A stretch of DNA of 64,000 nt from Hydrangea macrophylla (taxonomy: Eukaryota > Streptophyta > Magnoliopsida > Cornales > Hydrangeaceae), in assembly GCA_033977485.1 (NCBI GenBank), contig CM066982.1, positions 36,558,218 through 36,622,217 on the forward strand, read 5' to 3'. Positions within the stretch are counted from its first letter, which is position 1. Each line of letters begins with the position of its first letter. The notes beneath the pieces are model-generated. The model ran no database searches and had not been told where the DNA came from. It saw only the letters and a list, made by a program, of their open reading frames with translations. Below, in pieces: positions 24,129 through 36,350 of this stretch. The translations under genes and the position numbers were made by a program.

Positions 24129-25758
24129 TTTTTTTTTTTTTGGTTTTTGTTATCAAAACCATAGGAGGTATATTATCTATGTATATATGATACACTTACA
24201 TATATTATAACACAGACACATAAATAAACATTGAATTCCGTTTTTTTGGCTTAAGGCCTCACAAAAAAGCTTTATATTGGCCCGAAAATACATTCTAAAG
24301 TTCTAAAATGAGTGACCCAATGGGTGTACATAACCCGGGTACTTAATTTAAATGTTAAAAATACAAATTAACATATTCACGGGCCTATAAGCACTACAAA
24401 AAAATACACACATCAATTCTTTAATAACTTGTTCAACTTAAATTTTTATAACTTAACTCCACCACTTAGCTCTATAAAATTTCACACAATAATTAATGAT
24501 TAAAATAAATACACACATATAAATAAATAACCATCGTTGTATACATAAAAAAATTTAGGTTGTCTCATTAATTTTTTTTAAATGAATATTTATATCAGGA
24601 AAATACGGGGTGTTACATTCTATCCTCCTTAAAGAAATTTCGTCCTGAAATTTGAAATAATGGTAAACACGTATAGTAGTCATGAATAACATTAAACACA
24701 CAATTTTTTTTTATATAAAGCACTGATTAACATATAACTTTCAACCATACAAGGCTTAGTACGTTGAGTGAATAATCCAAACAAGGAAACCCTCTGATAT
24801 ATACCTTAGGCCTCGTATAGTTAATTGTTAAATGGAAGCAGATAATTATGACATAGATGATTATGCAAATTATGAGAATAAGAACAATGCATGAAACCTG
24901 TTTACCCCCACACTAATCCTCCTTGGAATACCAAAATAACTGATCGTATCGATCCACCAACTAATACTCATCCTTCCAGAAGTCCCTACCGAGAATAAGT
25001 CGGAGAAAATAATACACCGGCTTGATAGATAACTCAGAATCCATAAAGCATATACCTCCTTCATAGAAATATAAGAGAAGAATACCGCAGCAGAATATCC
25101 GATGATAATATCAACATAAGAAATCCAGAATACCAAAAATAGATCTAGCATCATGAAACCAGTAGATAATTAATAGAGATAAGAAAATCAGAACCAGCCG
25201 ATAATAATCCAATAATAAGAAGAATTCCAGAATATCCAATAATAGTTAGATTAAAAATTTGCTGATACTAGAAAAATCCCTTTACTCCAATATTTGCCAG
25301 AAGTTAATAAACAGTCTTCACCAACATAATAAGAGGTCTTCTTGATGATAATCGATAGATGCAGTATAGTCATAACTTAATTTGAGTTCCTATCGAAAAA
25401 AGCCATGTCGTATATGTAGACAACCACGTAGTCGTCGCCCGCTATACAATACTTGATAAGAAGCCACACACTAATATCAACTTCCAACTTCGCCCATTAC
25501 TCTACATATCAATAAAATGGTTGCACTACTATGTAACTAAATAATATTATGCATGATTTCATACAGTCATCATGTATCATGCGAGTGTCAGGCATAAAAA
25601 GTAAAACAATTTAACTATAAAAAAAACACATAGACCACACTAAGGAAAACACATAGATCACACATAACCCCAAGCCTAAGCAAATTCACAAACCTAAAGC
25701 TCTGACAAGCCCATAAACCACATTCCGAGAATCACCTAGACTTGCTAAGCAAACCATA

Positions 25759-25770
25759 AGCTCTTATACC
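25759..25770 (-). other. Primer-binding site of D2
   Basis: Minus-strand TGGTATAAGAGC; one change (C to A) from the initiator-Met tRNA site. Confidence 0.75.
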
Positions 25771-26870
25771 AAACTGTCACACCACGATTTTTGGACAACC
25801 AAATATTCAATCCAGAGCATATATCCGGACTAATATTCAATTGCCAAAGCCCCGAGAGTGACACCTCCACACAGGCTAACATATATTTTATTGAAGAAAA
25901 AATATATTTAATACTCATTAAATAAGGACACGTGATCTTGTTTTTAAAGAAACTCATTGAATAACAAACCGATAGTTCTAAACATGCATTTTATTAAGAA
26001 AATAATAATAATAATAATAAGGTTCTATTACAAATATTATATCATTTCAATTTACAAAAGAAATATCATTTTCATTAAATAAAAACCTCTTTACAAAGTT
26101 CAGCGGAAAGAAAATAAAATCTATGCATCTATTGGTCAGAGCAACTATAACATTCCCAATACCCAATATACAATTCTTATAGAAATTATACAAACATGGC
26201 CCACATTACTAGAAATAAACCTCAAGTACAAGAAAAAAATAAATACAACTCTGACAAGAAGCAGCACAACAACAATCTCTTCACACAGACAAAGCTCCAT
26301 AGAAAATCTTCTCCACTAATAACCTGCACATATATTCGACTACGTTTCATATAGAAACGCTCCGAATGCATTACGCACCCTGGTCAGTATATAAAATACT
26401 GGTACGAGTTAACCAAAAATATTAAATGAGTCTTAGGGAACAGCGGTGTCCCATAGACTCCCAAAAGTACCCACATAGAAAATATAACCAAAACACCTTA
26501 TACATTATCGTCACACAGAAAATAAGCAATGCCATCACACATAATCTCCGTCGAGTTAGAACAATAGTTCCACACACATTTCAGGACAGAATAATAGTTT
26601 CCTTGAATGTGGTAACAGTGGTCCTAAACCCAACCAATACTAACCGAATACTTTTCCGTCGGATATCTATGGTGAGCCAGCCCTGCATAAAAGTTAGTGG
26701 GCCCACCATCCTGTAAATCGAATGATCACAAACCGGGCGAATAATTCCATACATAAACCGTCCACATTCTAACTTAAACGTCAAATTCAGTATTTCACGC
26801 TTATCAGTCTTATGAAATAATCTATTTTCATTATTTATTAGCATTAAATTTATCTTTGTGTGCCCTACGT

Positions 26871-27095
26871 TCACCACTTGGCCACCCTCCATGGTACAAC
26901 CCACACATATATCCCATGTGTGCCCGGACATACTACCAACATCCACTCCGGTGCCAGTTTGGTTGGGGTATCAACCAAACCAGGTATACACAACGAAAGG
27001 CCGGTCAATATGCCTAGACGTCTATAAATTAAGCCGAGCATAAGGCTTAGGCCACCTTGATCACGAAGCCACTGGCAAAGGGGTACACTCAGCAA
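26871..27095 (-). other. Conserved open stretch in D2 LTR
   Basis: A frame of 74 codons inside the LTR that is also open in D3 (31388-31606). The two share most residues (for example LSLMLGL, VDTPTKLAP, VPWRVAKW). It also contains the hairpin TTTGGTTG with CAACCAAA at about 26963-26986. It may be a structured LTR segment rather than a gene; I know no family for it. Confidence 0.35.
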
Positions 27096-27919
27096 GTCGA
27101 GCTACCAAAAAAAATATATCACACAACGGGGTGTGGTGAACACTAAGGAATTATGTTGCAATTATCATTTATCGTTCTTATTATCCCAATAATTGTGAAT
27201 TTCACGTTTATCACATAATTCAGTCTCATCATAGTCCAATCACATCTCTAACTATTAGATGCGTTCCAATTTCTCACAATATAGTTTACCCATAACAATG
27301 GTTCCACAAAAATCCGATCGAATTACAAGATCACCAATATACTAATCAACGTATCTAGTTTACCTTTTATAAACATTTCCACAACATAAAGCCAATTATT
27401 TATGATACGATTACCTCAACCAAACAATCAAATATTAGCATACATGAAACATGTAATAAGAAATCATATTCTCCATATCGTAAAATATTCAATTAGACAT
27501 TTGTTCACTGCTACTGTAATTATCAATTTCTGTCCAAACAGTGCAGAATCATAAAAAACACCATAAGACGAAAGTTGTCCAATTGCGTTTCCTACATTCC
27601 AATGCAGACAAAATCACGAAAACAGTAACGTATGATTTATTATGAATTTTCTACTCAGATCTGATCCGTAAAAACCCCAAATCCAAAAATTGAATGATTG
27701 CTCAAATGTATATTCAATGCTCATCTATAAATCTCAAATCACAACTTCAATCATTGTAAAAAAAAACTTAAATTTCATAACCCGTAACCATCAATATTCC
27801 ATCCATTTAAATTTCAATCAAACGAGATTGAAAGAAAATGACAAGTTAACTCACCAATTGAGGGCTTCAAGGTTGATGATGATTACACAAAACAAAAGGT
27901 TGAGGTACCTCTTCTTCTT

Positions 27920-27924
<5 letters not shown>

Positions 27925-27962
<38 letters not shown>
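27925..27962. repeat. CT microsatellite
   Basis: (CT)n run in the D2 LTR. The corresponding place in D3 (30395-30425) is a degenerate GA-rich tract on the other strand. Confidence 0.95.
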
Positions 27963-27964
<2 letters not shown>

Positions 27965-28787
27965 ACTGTTCTATTTTTCTCACGTCTCTTTTTTTTTGTT
28001 TTTGTTATCAAAACCTTAGGAGGTATATTATCTATGTATATATGATACACCTACATATATTATAACACAAACACATGAATAAACATTGAATTCCATTTTT
28101 TGGCTTAAGGCCTCACAAAAAGGCTTCATATGGGCCCGAAAATACATTCTAAAGTTCTAAAATGAGTGACCCAATGGGTGTACATAATCCGGGTACTTAA
28201 TTTAAATGTTAAAAACACAAATTAACACATTCACGGGCCTATAAGCACTACAAAAAAAATGAACACATAAATTCTTCAATAACTTGTTCAACTTAAATTT
28301 TTACAACTTAACTCCACCACTTAGCTCTATAAAATTTCACATAGTAATTAATGATTAAAATAAATACACACATATAAATAAATAACCATGGCTGAATACA
28401 TAAAAAAATTTAGGTTGTCTAATTAATTTTTTTAAATGAATATTTATATCTGGAAAATACGGGAATGAGAATTTAGAAATGTTCATTCAGCTTCCGCTTT
28501 TCAATTTAAGTGATTTAGTTGATGTAGCTTTAATTAAATAGATTTGAGAATTTTCAAAACCGCGTGAGTGTTTTTTTATATGAAAATGTGGTGATTTTGT
28601 TTACAACCATAAATGGAGATTCATTACAAATATTTTAATTAGGTTTTTATGAACATCTATTTTCATTAAAAAGTTTTAATAGGATGGGCTTCATGGTGTT
28701 CACTCCGATAGTTGGGCAGTCGAATAGTAGTCTAGATTTAGTTCTATGCTGATTATTTGGCTTTTCAAAAATTGGGGTGTGACAGTT

Positions 28788-28799
28788 TGGTATCAAAGC
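28788..28799 (+). other. Primer-binding site of D3
   Basis: TGGTATCAAAGC, three bases after the LTR end; one change from the initiator-Met type. Confidence 0.85.
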
Positions 28800-29884
28800 T
28801 TTTGGTTGCCTTAGATTGGAAGGAGTCTAAGGGATTCTCAGCATTGTGTTAGTGGGTCAGAGCTATAGACCGCAGATTTATTTTGGTTTTGGGTTATGAG
28901 TACTTCTGTGTTATCTATGTGATGTCTACATGTTATTTAATTGTTTTCTATCAATTAATTACATAACTTTTTGAGCCTATCATTACAAGTTAATTTATTG
29001 AAATTATTTGTTATATTATGAGTTGCATAATAGTGCATGCATACGTATTGTTGGTATGATGGGTAGTAGAGGAGAGTTGGAGGATGATCAACAGTTGAGC
29101 TCCTGCCCAGTGGATTTATATTATTATTAGTGGGCCTTCAGCATTATCTGGTATCTACAGGCATATTATCCAAGAGATTATTATTCTATTGGAGTATTGG
29201 AAATTTTTTTATTATCGGAAAAATCTTATATCTTATTTCTCCTATTATCGACTGGTAGTCTAGCTCATATGTGTTCTGTAATTCGGTTATCCCAGATTTC
29301 TTATTATGGAGCTGTATTTATCAACAAGTATTTTGGCATGGAGCATAATTCTTGTATCTTTATTCAGGCATTCTATTATATTCTGGGGCATCTATCGGAT
29401 CAACGGGATTCTATTTTCTACAACTATGACAGATCTGAACACGTATTGGTTTATTTCCAACCGCATTAGTATCTATGCAGTCTTATTTCCAGTACAGAGT
29501 TATGTATAGTCTTGAAGCGGCATGTTTGAATAATAAGTATGGGTATCCTGAGGAGGTGTAGTAAGGGACATGGTAAAAGGTAAACATGGAGTATATTGTT
29601 AGAATCCTTGATTAACTGTGAGCATGTTGCATGCACAGTTTGTATTCACACATTTTGCCTCAATATTTGTGTTTTGCATTATCTGTTAACGTTTGAGGAT
29701 TGACTATACAAGAATAAGGTATATAGATGAGGGTTTCCTTGTTTGGATCAATCGCTCGACGTACTTGGTCTCGTACAGTTGAGAGTTAAACGTAATCAAT
29801 GCTTTGTTTGAAATTACGTGTTTACCTTTATTGATGACTGCCATGTGTATTTATCGTTGGTTGAAATTTCGGGATGAAATTTCG

Positions 29885-29898
29885 TTAAGGGGGTAGAA
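29885..29898 (+). other. Polypurine tract of D3
   Basis: TTAAGGGGGTAGAA directly before the LTR start TGTAACAACCC. Confidence 0.85.
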
Positions 29899-32780
29899 TG
29901 TAACAACCCTAAAATTATTAAGTGTGTAAATAATTATTTTCAATTAGTAATATTATATAGGTGTGACTAGGTAAGATACGTGTTTAAAAATTTTAAGTTT
30001 GGAGACCCATAAATTAAATCATTAGTGAGCCCATTTAGTTTGAGTGTTACATTTTATTAATTTATATTTGTTAAAAAAAAGTGAAGGGTTGACGTGTATT
30101 TATATATATATATAGTGTTTATAGGCCCACGAATGTGTCAAATAGTGTATTTGGTATTAAAAATTAAGTACCGGGGTCATGGGTACCCATTGGACTACTC
30201 ATTTTAGTACTTTGTACTGCATTTTGGGCCCATGTGATATCTTTTTGTGAGCCCATAAGATAAAAAATGGGATTATTAATATTTGTGTGAGTGTTGTAAT
30301 ATATGTATTGTGTGTGTATTATATGTGTATACATAGATAATATATTCTAGGGTTAGATAAAACAAAAGAAAGAAAAAAAAAAGCAGCCACAGGAGAGAAG
30401 AGAGAACAAGAGAGAAAGAGAGAAGTGGCAACCCTAGCCACCTAGAAAAAGAAGAAGAAGAAAAAGAGAAGAGAATGGTTAGAAGGGAGGATGATTCATT
30501 AACTTTATTCCATGGAGTTCACCATCATCATCATCGTCTTTCTTTTTCCAAGTTGGTGAGTAAACAATTAGATTATAGGGTTGATTCGTTGTTTAGATTG
30601 ATTTTTGATTTATGTTCATTATAGTATGAATAAAACGTATGGACAGATGTTTATATAGATACAGATCTATAATATATACATACATATACGTATGTATATA
30701 TATATCAAAGGTTGGATATGAGTTATTTGGAAAATTGAAGAAAAAAATAAAGACTAACACAAATTCGGATTTGGGTAAAATTGAAGAAAAATCTCAGATC
30801 TATTTTAGAAATAATTCGCATTAATTCATACATTTTGTTTTTGGTAAAACTGTTCACGTAGGTCAATGTAAAACGCGATTCTGCAAGTGTCTTGTCCAAT
30901 TGTGTTTTTCCCAATTCTCTACCGTTTAGGCATAAAATTCATATTACAGTAGCAGTAAATGTCAACTCCGAATTTCGAATTATGTTTATGAAAATTGTTA
31001 AGAGATGTTTCTACAATTTCAGCCCAGGTTGGTTTTGGGGCTGTTTAATATAAGGCCTGCTTGGGACTGTTTTACATAGTACTATTGAGTGCCGATTTTA
31101 AATGCTATAATTTATGCTATGTGCGTATTAAATGATGATTATGGAACTAATACGTTAGAGACGTGAATAGAATTTTGGCGCAAAGGCCTTATCGTGAATA
31201 ATCGGATAATGACAATCCATGGAATAAATGATAAATTACTGAAATGGTTAATGACGTGATTAAATCATCATGAATGGGTACTTAAGTGAATTAACGTAGA
31301 TGGTAAAAATAAATATGGTTTCAAGTTCCTTAGTGCTCACCGCTCCCCGTTGTATGACATGTTTTTTTTGGTAGCTCGACTTACTGAGTGTACCCTTTTT
31401 GCCAGTGGCTTCGTGATCAAGCTGGCCTAAGCCTTATGCTCGGCTTAACTTATAGACATTTAGGCATATTGACCGATCTTCCGCTGTGTATACCTAGTTT
31501 GGTTGATACCCCAACCAAACTGGCACCGAAGTGGATATTGGTAGTGTGTCCGGGCACACATGCAATACATGTGTGGGCTGTACCATGGAGGGTGGCCAAG
31601 TGGTGAAGCTAGGAAATTAAATAATGAGTGATTCATAAAAAGTATGTCAACCATGAGTAGGATGACCTTAGTGGTGAACCTAGGGCAAGAGAAAAAATGA
31701 TAGTGATTATAGAGCGTTAAATGCAAATGGATAAACTATTGCAAAATATGAAATTGAAAAGTCGAAATGGTTATTGTGGTATAATGCGAAGGAAATTGAT
31801 AAAATGATTTGGTATTAGAGAATTGGTTATTATGATACTTAGGATTTGTGATAACTCTCGAGTTGCAGGATGGTGGCCCACTAACCATTGTAGCAGGCTT
31901 TGGCTAACCATGTTTTTTAAGAGTAAGTGTTTCTTTTTACTTTGTGGGTAGAACAAACTGCCGTCATGACTCGGGGAAACTACTACCTGTCCTCACTCAC
32001 GTGTGGAACTACAGTTCTGCCTACAACTCTGTATGTGTTTGTGGTCAAGAAAGGGAGAGAGCCCAGCGGATTCCCAACCTCAGGGATATTTATTGGGTAT
32101 TATTATGTTAATTGATTATTGTTGGGTTGGAGTTGAGGGGACCACGAGTAGTCCTTGAGACTAGGGTGTTTTTGCTCATACCAACGTTGTTATACAATAC
32201 TGATCCGTGTGATGTTTATCATGCAGGGGCGTTTCTCGGGAAACGCAGCGGTTTACAGATAAAGGAGTACACCGATATGAATATTGGATTGCATGGATTT
32301 ACTTGAAGGCTTGAAGATCTTCACTATTCATTTGATATTTTCTTTTATTTGGCATTGTGGGCTATTATTGTAGTTGGTATTGGGATGTTTAGTAGCTCTG
32401 ACCAGAGATTGTAATAGAGGTTATTCTTTCAAAGCTATAATTGTAAATGAAAAGATTTTTATTATTAATGAGAATTTAGAAATGTTCATTCAGCTTTCGC
32501 TTTTCAATTTAAGTGATTAGTTGATGTAGCTTTGTTCAAATAGATTTGAGAATTTTCAAAACCGCGTGAGTGTTTTTTTTTAAATGGAAATGTGGTGATT
32601 TTGTTTAAAAACATAAATGGAGATTTATTATAAATATTTTAATCAGGTTTTTAAGAACATCTATTTTCATTAAAAAGTTTTAATAGGATGGGCTTCATGG
32701 TGTTCACTCCGATAGTTGGGCAGTCAAATAGTAGTCTAGATTTAGTTCTATGCTGATTATTTGGCTTTCCAAAAATTGGG
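29899..32780 (+). repeat. 3' LTR of D3
   Basis: Nearly 2.9 kb, the longest D LTR here and the reference for the fragments at 1-953, 22685-23098 and 25775-28457. It contains a GA-rich tract (30395-30475), the conserved open stretch 31388-31606 with a hairpin, and ends without its last eight bases at the junction with the unassigned block. Confidence 0.8.
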
Positions 32781-33237
32781 CTCTGATAGATCTATCGATC
32801 CACCGAGCATTCCGGACGAGTGTTAGGATCGCATATGGGCGTTGGCCCAGGATCCTGTGAACATCGTTGACGTGCTAACCTGGACGGGAGTCCAGGAAGT
32901 TACCAATAGCCTCGAAAAAGTTTTTGTCGCACCAGTCTTTCCCCCGATCATTCTTGGTAAGTTCCTAATTCTCGGATTATTTCTCTTTCTACTACCTTTC
33001 GATCTTCTGTCCACATCTTTCTGACTCGTTTCCACTCCTGATTCTGCTGATATGGCACCCAGAAATGACCCTGAAGCGTTGAGGGAGAAAGCCGCCGCGG
33101 CCGTATGGGCAGACGAGAAGAAGAAGGGAGTAGTTGTTGAGCCTACCGTCGATGGTCAATAACTCAAGCGAATTAGGATTGGGATACGCCAGGAACCCAG
33201 CAAGATGTCGGTTATGATGGTAAATTCACTACCCCTG
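32781..33237 (+). other. Unassigned block between D3 and the CACTA end
   Basis: About 460 bp that match nothing else in the window. It has an open stretch ending in a good splice donor (TTCTTG, then GTAAGTTCC near 32957) and, after a pyrimidine-rich stretch, a short frame MAPRNDPEALREKAAAAVWA from 33052 that ends at a stop near 33160. It may be a piece of a transposon gene. I do not recognise the family. Confidence 0.4.
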
Positions 33238-33376
33238 CACTACAAGGAAAAAAGCTATTTATGTCACTTTTAAAATTGTATTTATGTCGCTTTTATTTCG
33301 AGTGACAGTTATTTCTCGCGTGAGTTTTTTATGTCACTTTTTAAGTATTATGTCGGTTTTTAAAAAATTGACATAA
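33238..33376. mobile_element. CACTA (En/Spm-type) transposon end, truncated
   Basis: Begins CACTACAAGGAAAA, close to the CACTACAAGAAAA end typical of plant CACTA elements. It is followed by repeated TATGTCAC/TATGTCGC subterminal motifs (near 33260, 33283, 33330, 33350). It is cut at 33376 by the Tat-A LTR; the other end is not in the window. Confidence 0.7.
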
Positions 33377-33642
33377 TGTAGACACCCCAATTTTGACCTA
33401 ACGTCGAATTTAGGAGAGCGTCACCTCCACGTCCAATGATGATAAGGACAGAAAGATTCGAAGTATTCCAAGCTCTTCAGAAAGTTCTCCAAATGCGGTA
33501 AAATTTCACAGAAAGAAGAAAATACCAGGTATTTAGGAGAATTCAGGTATAAAACACCATTTTTGGAAAAGATCTTCGAAAATAAGTTTCTTTAAGAAAA
33601 AGGAAGAAAGAAAAGACCTAAAAAGAGAAGTTCAACAAAAAA

Positions 33643-34000
33643 ACGGCACACGGTAGTATTTTGCGGCACTCAGTGAGTACCGGACGGCATTCAGTGAGTG
33701 CCGAACGGCAGTCATCGAATGCCAGCCCTGCATTCGGCAAGTGCCGCCGACATTTCCTGACTGCCGTTTGCTTTTAAAGTCCGTATTTTTTATGGTACAA
33801 TACGTATGTGTATGCGGATAAAAACAAAAAACTGATAAAGTAAGGCTGACTAAAACGCGGCAGTTAATAATTTTCCGCGGCTTTCAATAGGTGCCGCGCG
33901 GCAGTCATGGAATTCCGCCGCTGCATTCACGGAGTGCCGTTGCGGCAGTCACTGACTGCCGCAAAAGGTTTTTGACTGCCGCCCTGTGCAGCAGTCTGTC
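33643..34000. repeat. GGCA(C/G)T palindrome cluster in 5' LTR
   Basis: Ten or so imperfect palindromes, such as GGCACTCAGTGAGTACC, GGCATTCAGTGAGTGCC, GGCAGTCATCGAATGCC and GGCAGTCACTGACTGCC, packed in two groups (33643-33770 and 33855-34000) upstream of the TATA box. Confidence 0.9.
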
Positions 34001-34091
34001 TATTTTCAGGAAGTACGTATTGTACCACCAAATGAAACATTTACACCTGTCTTTTACTCCGAATTCACTGAAAATACTTGGTAATTTTGCC

Positions 34092-34099
34092 TATAAAAG
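34092..34099 (+). promoter_or_regulatory. TATA box of Tat-A 5' LTR
   Basis: TATAAAAG in the context TTGCCTATAAAAGAGGGAGG, conserved in the 3' LTR at 51680-51687. Confidence 0.75.
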
Positions 34100-36332
34100 A
34101 GGGAGGATCTTCCTTGGGAGAAGAGGACAACATATACAAAAAATACACAAAAAGAGAGAAGAGTTTGGAAGATCTTCAAAAAAGAAATTTGAGGATAGTC
34201 TTGGAGGTGATTCTCTAATCTTGGTTTTGTTTTCTTTCTTTTGAGCATCTAATCTTCAAGTCATTTAGTTTTCCTTGATTAAATTTTAGAGTTTTTGTTC
34301 AATAAACTTGGAAGTCTTTGTTTCTAACTCTTTGATCCTTCATCTCATTTTTTTTTTGTTTATACTTTTCTCTTGAGATTCTTGGAGATCTTCCATATCC
34401 CACTTGAATCTCATGATTTTGATCTCTTAGTCTCATGTAAGATTATGATTCACATGAGATTTAAAGTTGAATCATCATTTTAGTAAGAACAAGTAGATGA
34501 ATCCAAACCCCTACCATGGTTTGGGTCCTCTAAACTTGAGTTTTCATGAAGTCTCCTTATATTCCTTGAAAACTCATGAGTTCTAGTCATGTCTTCATCG
34601 CCAATGACCATCAAATGGTAGGGAGAAAATAGTTTTGAGTCTAAGCCCATCCCCATGGTTTAGATTCACTATCTCGGGACTTCATGAAGTTTATTCATAC
34701 TTCATTTGAAATCCATCAATATAAAGGTCTTTAGCCTCCAATGACCATCAAATGGTAGGAGAAAATGGTTTAGTTTAAAGTCCAACTTCTTGGTTTAATA
34801 GTCGGGGTTAACAAATAGAGTTGAACTTGACAAATGAAAACAGCGAGTTCACAAACTGTTTTTGATCAAAGTTTTTTAGTTCGAAATCTAACCGTTGGAG
34901 TGAAGTGAAACCAACGGGAAAGTGTCAGTAACACAATATTCTACCACTGTAATTTTGTTTTTAAGGTGGCTTCATGTCTAAAGTGGTTTGGTCATGAGTT
35001 TTGTAGAGTCACTACAATCTGCCCAGAATTTCAGCACAGTAACATTCTTTTGAAATAAGGAAATCAGAGCTTTAATAAAGTGTTTGTGACCCAAAATAAT
35101 TTTTTCTAAGTAGATTAATGTGTTAGGAAGTCACCCTAAAAAGAACAAAGCATTTCTGATCTTTTTTCTTTTTTTAGAAAATCGTGCAAGAACTCTGGAC
35201 AGAAGGTTGTAGAATGCTGAGTGATGTCTGGTTTTTACCCAATTCCCGGAGATCCAACCATTGAAACTTTGATTTCTTTTTTGGATTAAAAACTAGACAC
35301 AGAGTCATCTTGTGTCCAAAAATTCATCAAGATCAAACCAGGGAACCTTGCCTTTTCATTTCTTAAAGTCATGATCTGCTCTTAGCAATTTCCAGAATTC
35401 TGCATTAGTTTTCATCAATCTTGAATAATGGCTTAGATGATATTTTCATGAGTCAAGATTCAAACCATGTTTCAATAATGATTAGTTAAGCTTGGATTCA
35501 AAGTTTAAGTGATTTAAATCACCAAGTATTTCATAGCTTGTTCTCGTTCATGTATATATATTCATCCATATGATTTGACACTTGTAATTAGAACTTAATT
35601 GCTTTAGATTTAATTACATTTGATAGATTTAAGCTAGAAATTTAGGATTGTTGTCTCTATCTTCATATCTTGTATATCATGTGGACTAACCTTTTGTTTT
35701 CTTGCGCTATTAAGGTATGATTTCTAGGGCTCTTATTTGGTTTATTTTAATTTCCTGATTTTATTGATTTTTCAATCTCATGCGCGACTCATTAGAATTA
35801 GGACCTTGCCTTATGTGTATATGTGATTAGAGACTCTATTTTAGGATTTTCCGTTGTTTGCATGCATTGCACGTTTAATATCGCTGCTGGATCCCGGGTA
35901 AGTTCTCTTGTTCCCTATTGCATATCATATTGCTTGCTACTTGAATTATGTGATTTTTGAATGATATTTTATCACTTACAATCTTACACCCTTTAGACAT
36001 GCTTTTGTAATGTATACTTATACATATGTATTAGTTGAGGGCACATTTAAATTAATGAATCGATTAAAAGGATGTTAAGTAGAGGCCTATCGCGAGATAG
36101 GATGAGAAGGGGTGTTTTAGTCCAATGGGCTCCTTCCCTTCTCATTCCATAATCCCCGGACCTAGTTAATCTTTGGTTTCGCAAAAGATCAGTTTCCTTT
36201 TTAAATGGTTTCTTATTTTTTCCTTTAAAAAATTAAGTGACGACTCATTTGTTTTTTAAATTGATTTTGAGAAAGTATTTTAAAAAGAAAAGCTGTGGGT
36301 AAAAAGAAAAAAAATTGCGGTATCCACAATCT

Positions 36333-36350
36333 GGCGACTCTGCTGGGGAT
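36333..36350 (+). other. Primer-binding site of Tat-A
   Basis: TGGCGACTCTGCTGGGGA, three bases after the LTR. The identical site follows the Tat-B LTR. This is not the initiator-Met type used by the other families here. It resembles sites reported for Tat/Ogre elements, but I did not match the tRNA. Confidence 0.85.

Larger units (their letters stand above)
24129..28457 (-). mobile_element. Family D copy D2, inverted
   Basis: Minus-strand copy. 5' LTR 28457 to 25775 (its first few bases are missing), primer site TGGTATAAGAGC (25770-25759), internal region 25774-24618 without a recognisable gene, purine tract 24636-24618, and the first 480 bp of the 3' LTR (24617 to about 24140, starting TGTAACACCCCG). 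The 3' LTR is cut at the same T-rich spot that also occurs inside the 5' LTR near 27990. Its 5' LTR holds a CT microsatellite (27925-27962). Confidence 0.75.
28458..32780 (+). mobile_element. Family D copy D3, long LTR with short non-coding internal region
   Basis: Truncated 5' LTR 28458-28784, PBS 28788-28799 (TGGTATCAAAGC), internal region 28785-29898, purine tract TTAAGGGGGTAGAA (29885-29898), and a long 3' LTR 29899-32780 (TGTAACAACCC ... AAAAATTGGG, lacking the final GTGTGACA). The internal end GAAATTTCGGGATGAAATTTC is the relic of the Tekay/Del polyprotein end, so D looks like a non-autonomous derivative of that clade. No coding domain is recognised. The left end joins D2 in mid-LTR, which points to rearrangement and not simple insertion. 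Confidence 0.8.
33377..36329 (+). repeat. 5' LTR of Tat-A
   Basis: 2,953 bp from TGTAGACACCCC to CCACA. It holds the GGCACT/GGCAGT palindrome clusters (33643-34000), a TATA box (34092-34099) and a poly(A) signal AATAAA (34301-34306). That suggests transcription starting near 34120 with a short R region and an unusually long downstream U5 of about 2 kb. Confidence 0.9.

Noticed and set aside
32842..33024. Two overlapping frames of about 60-70 codons on both strands
   Set aside because: Too short and unsupported to call as genes; described only as part of the unassigned block.
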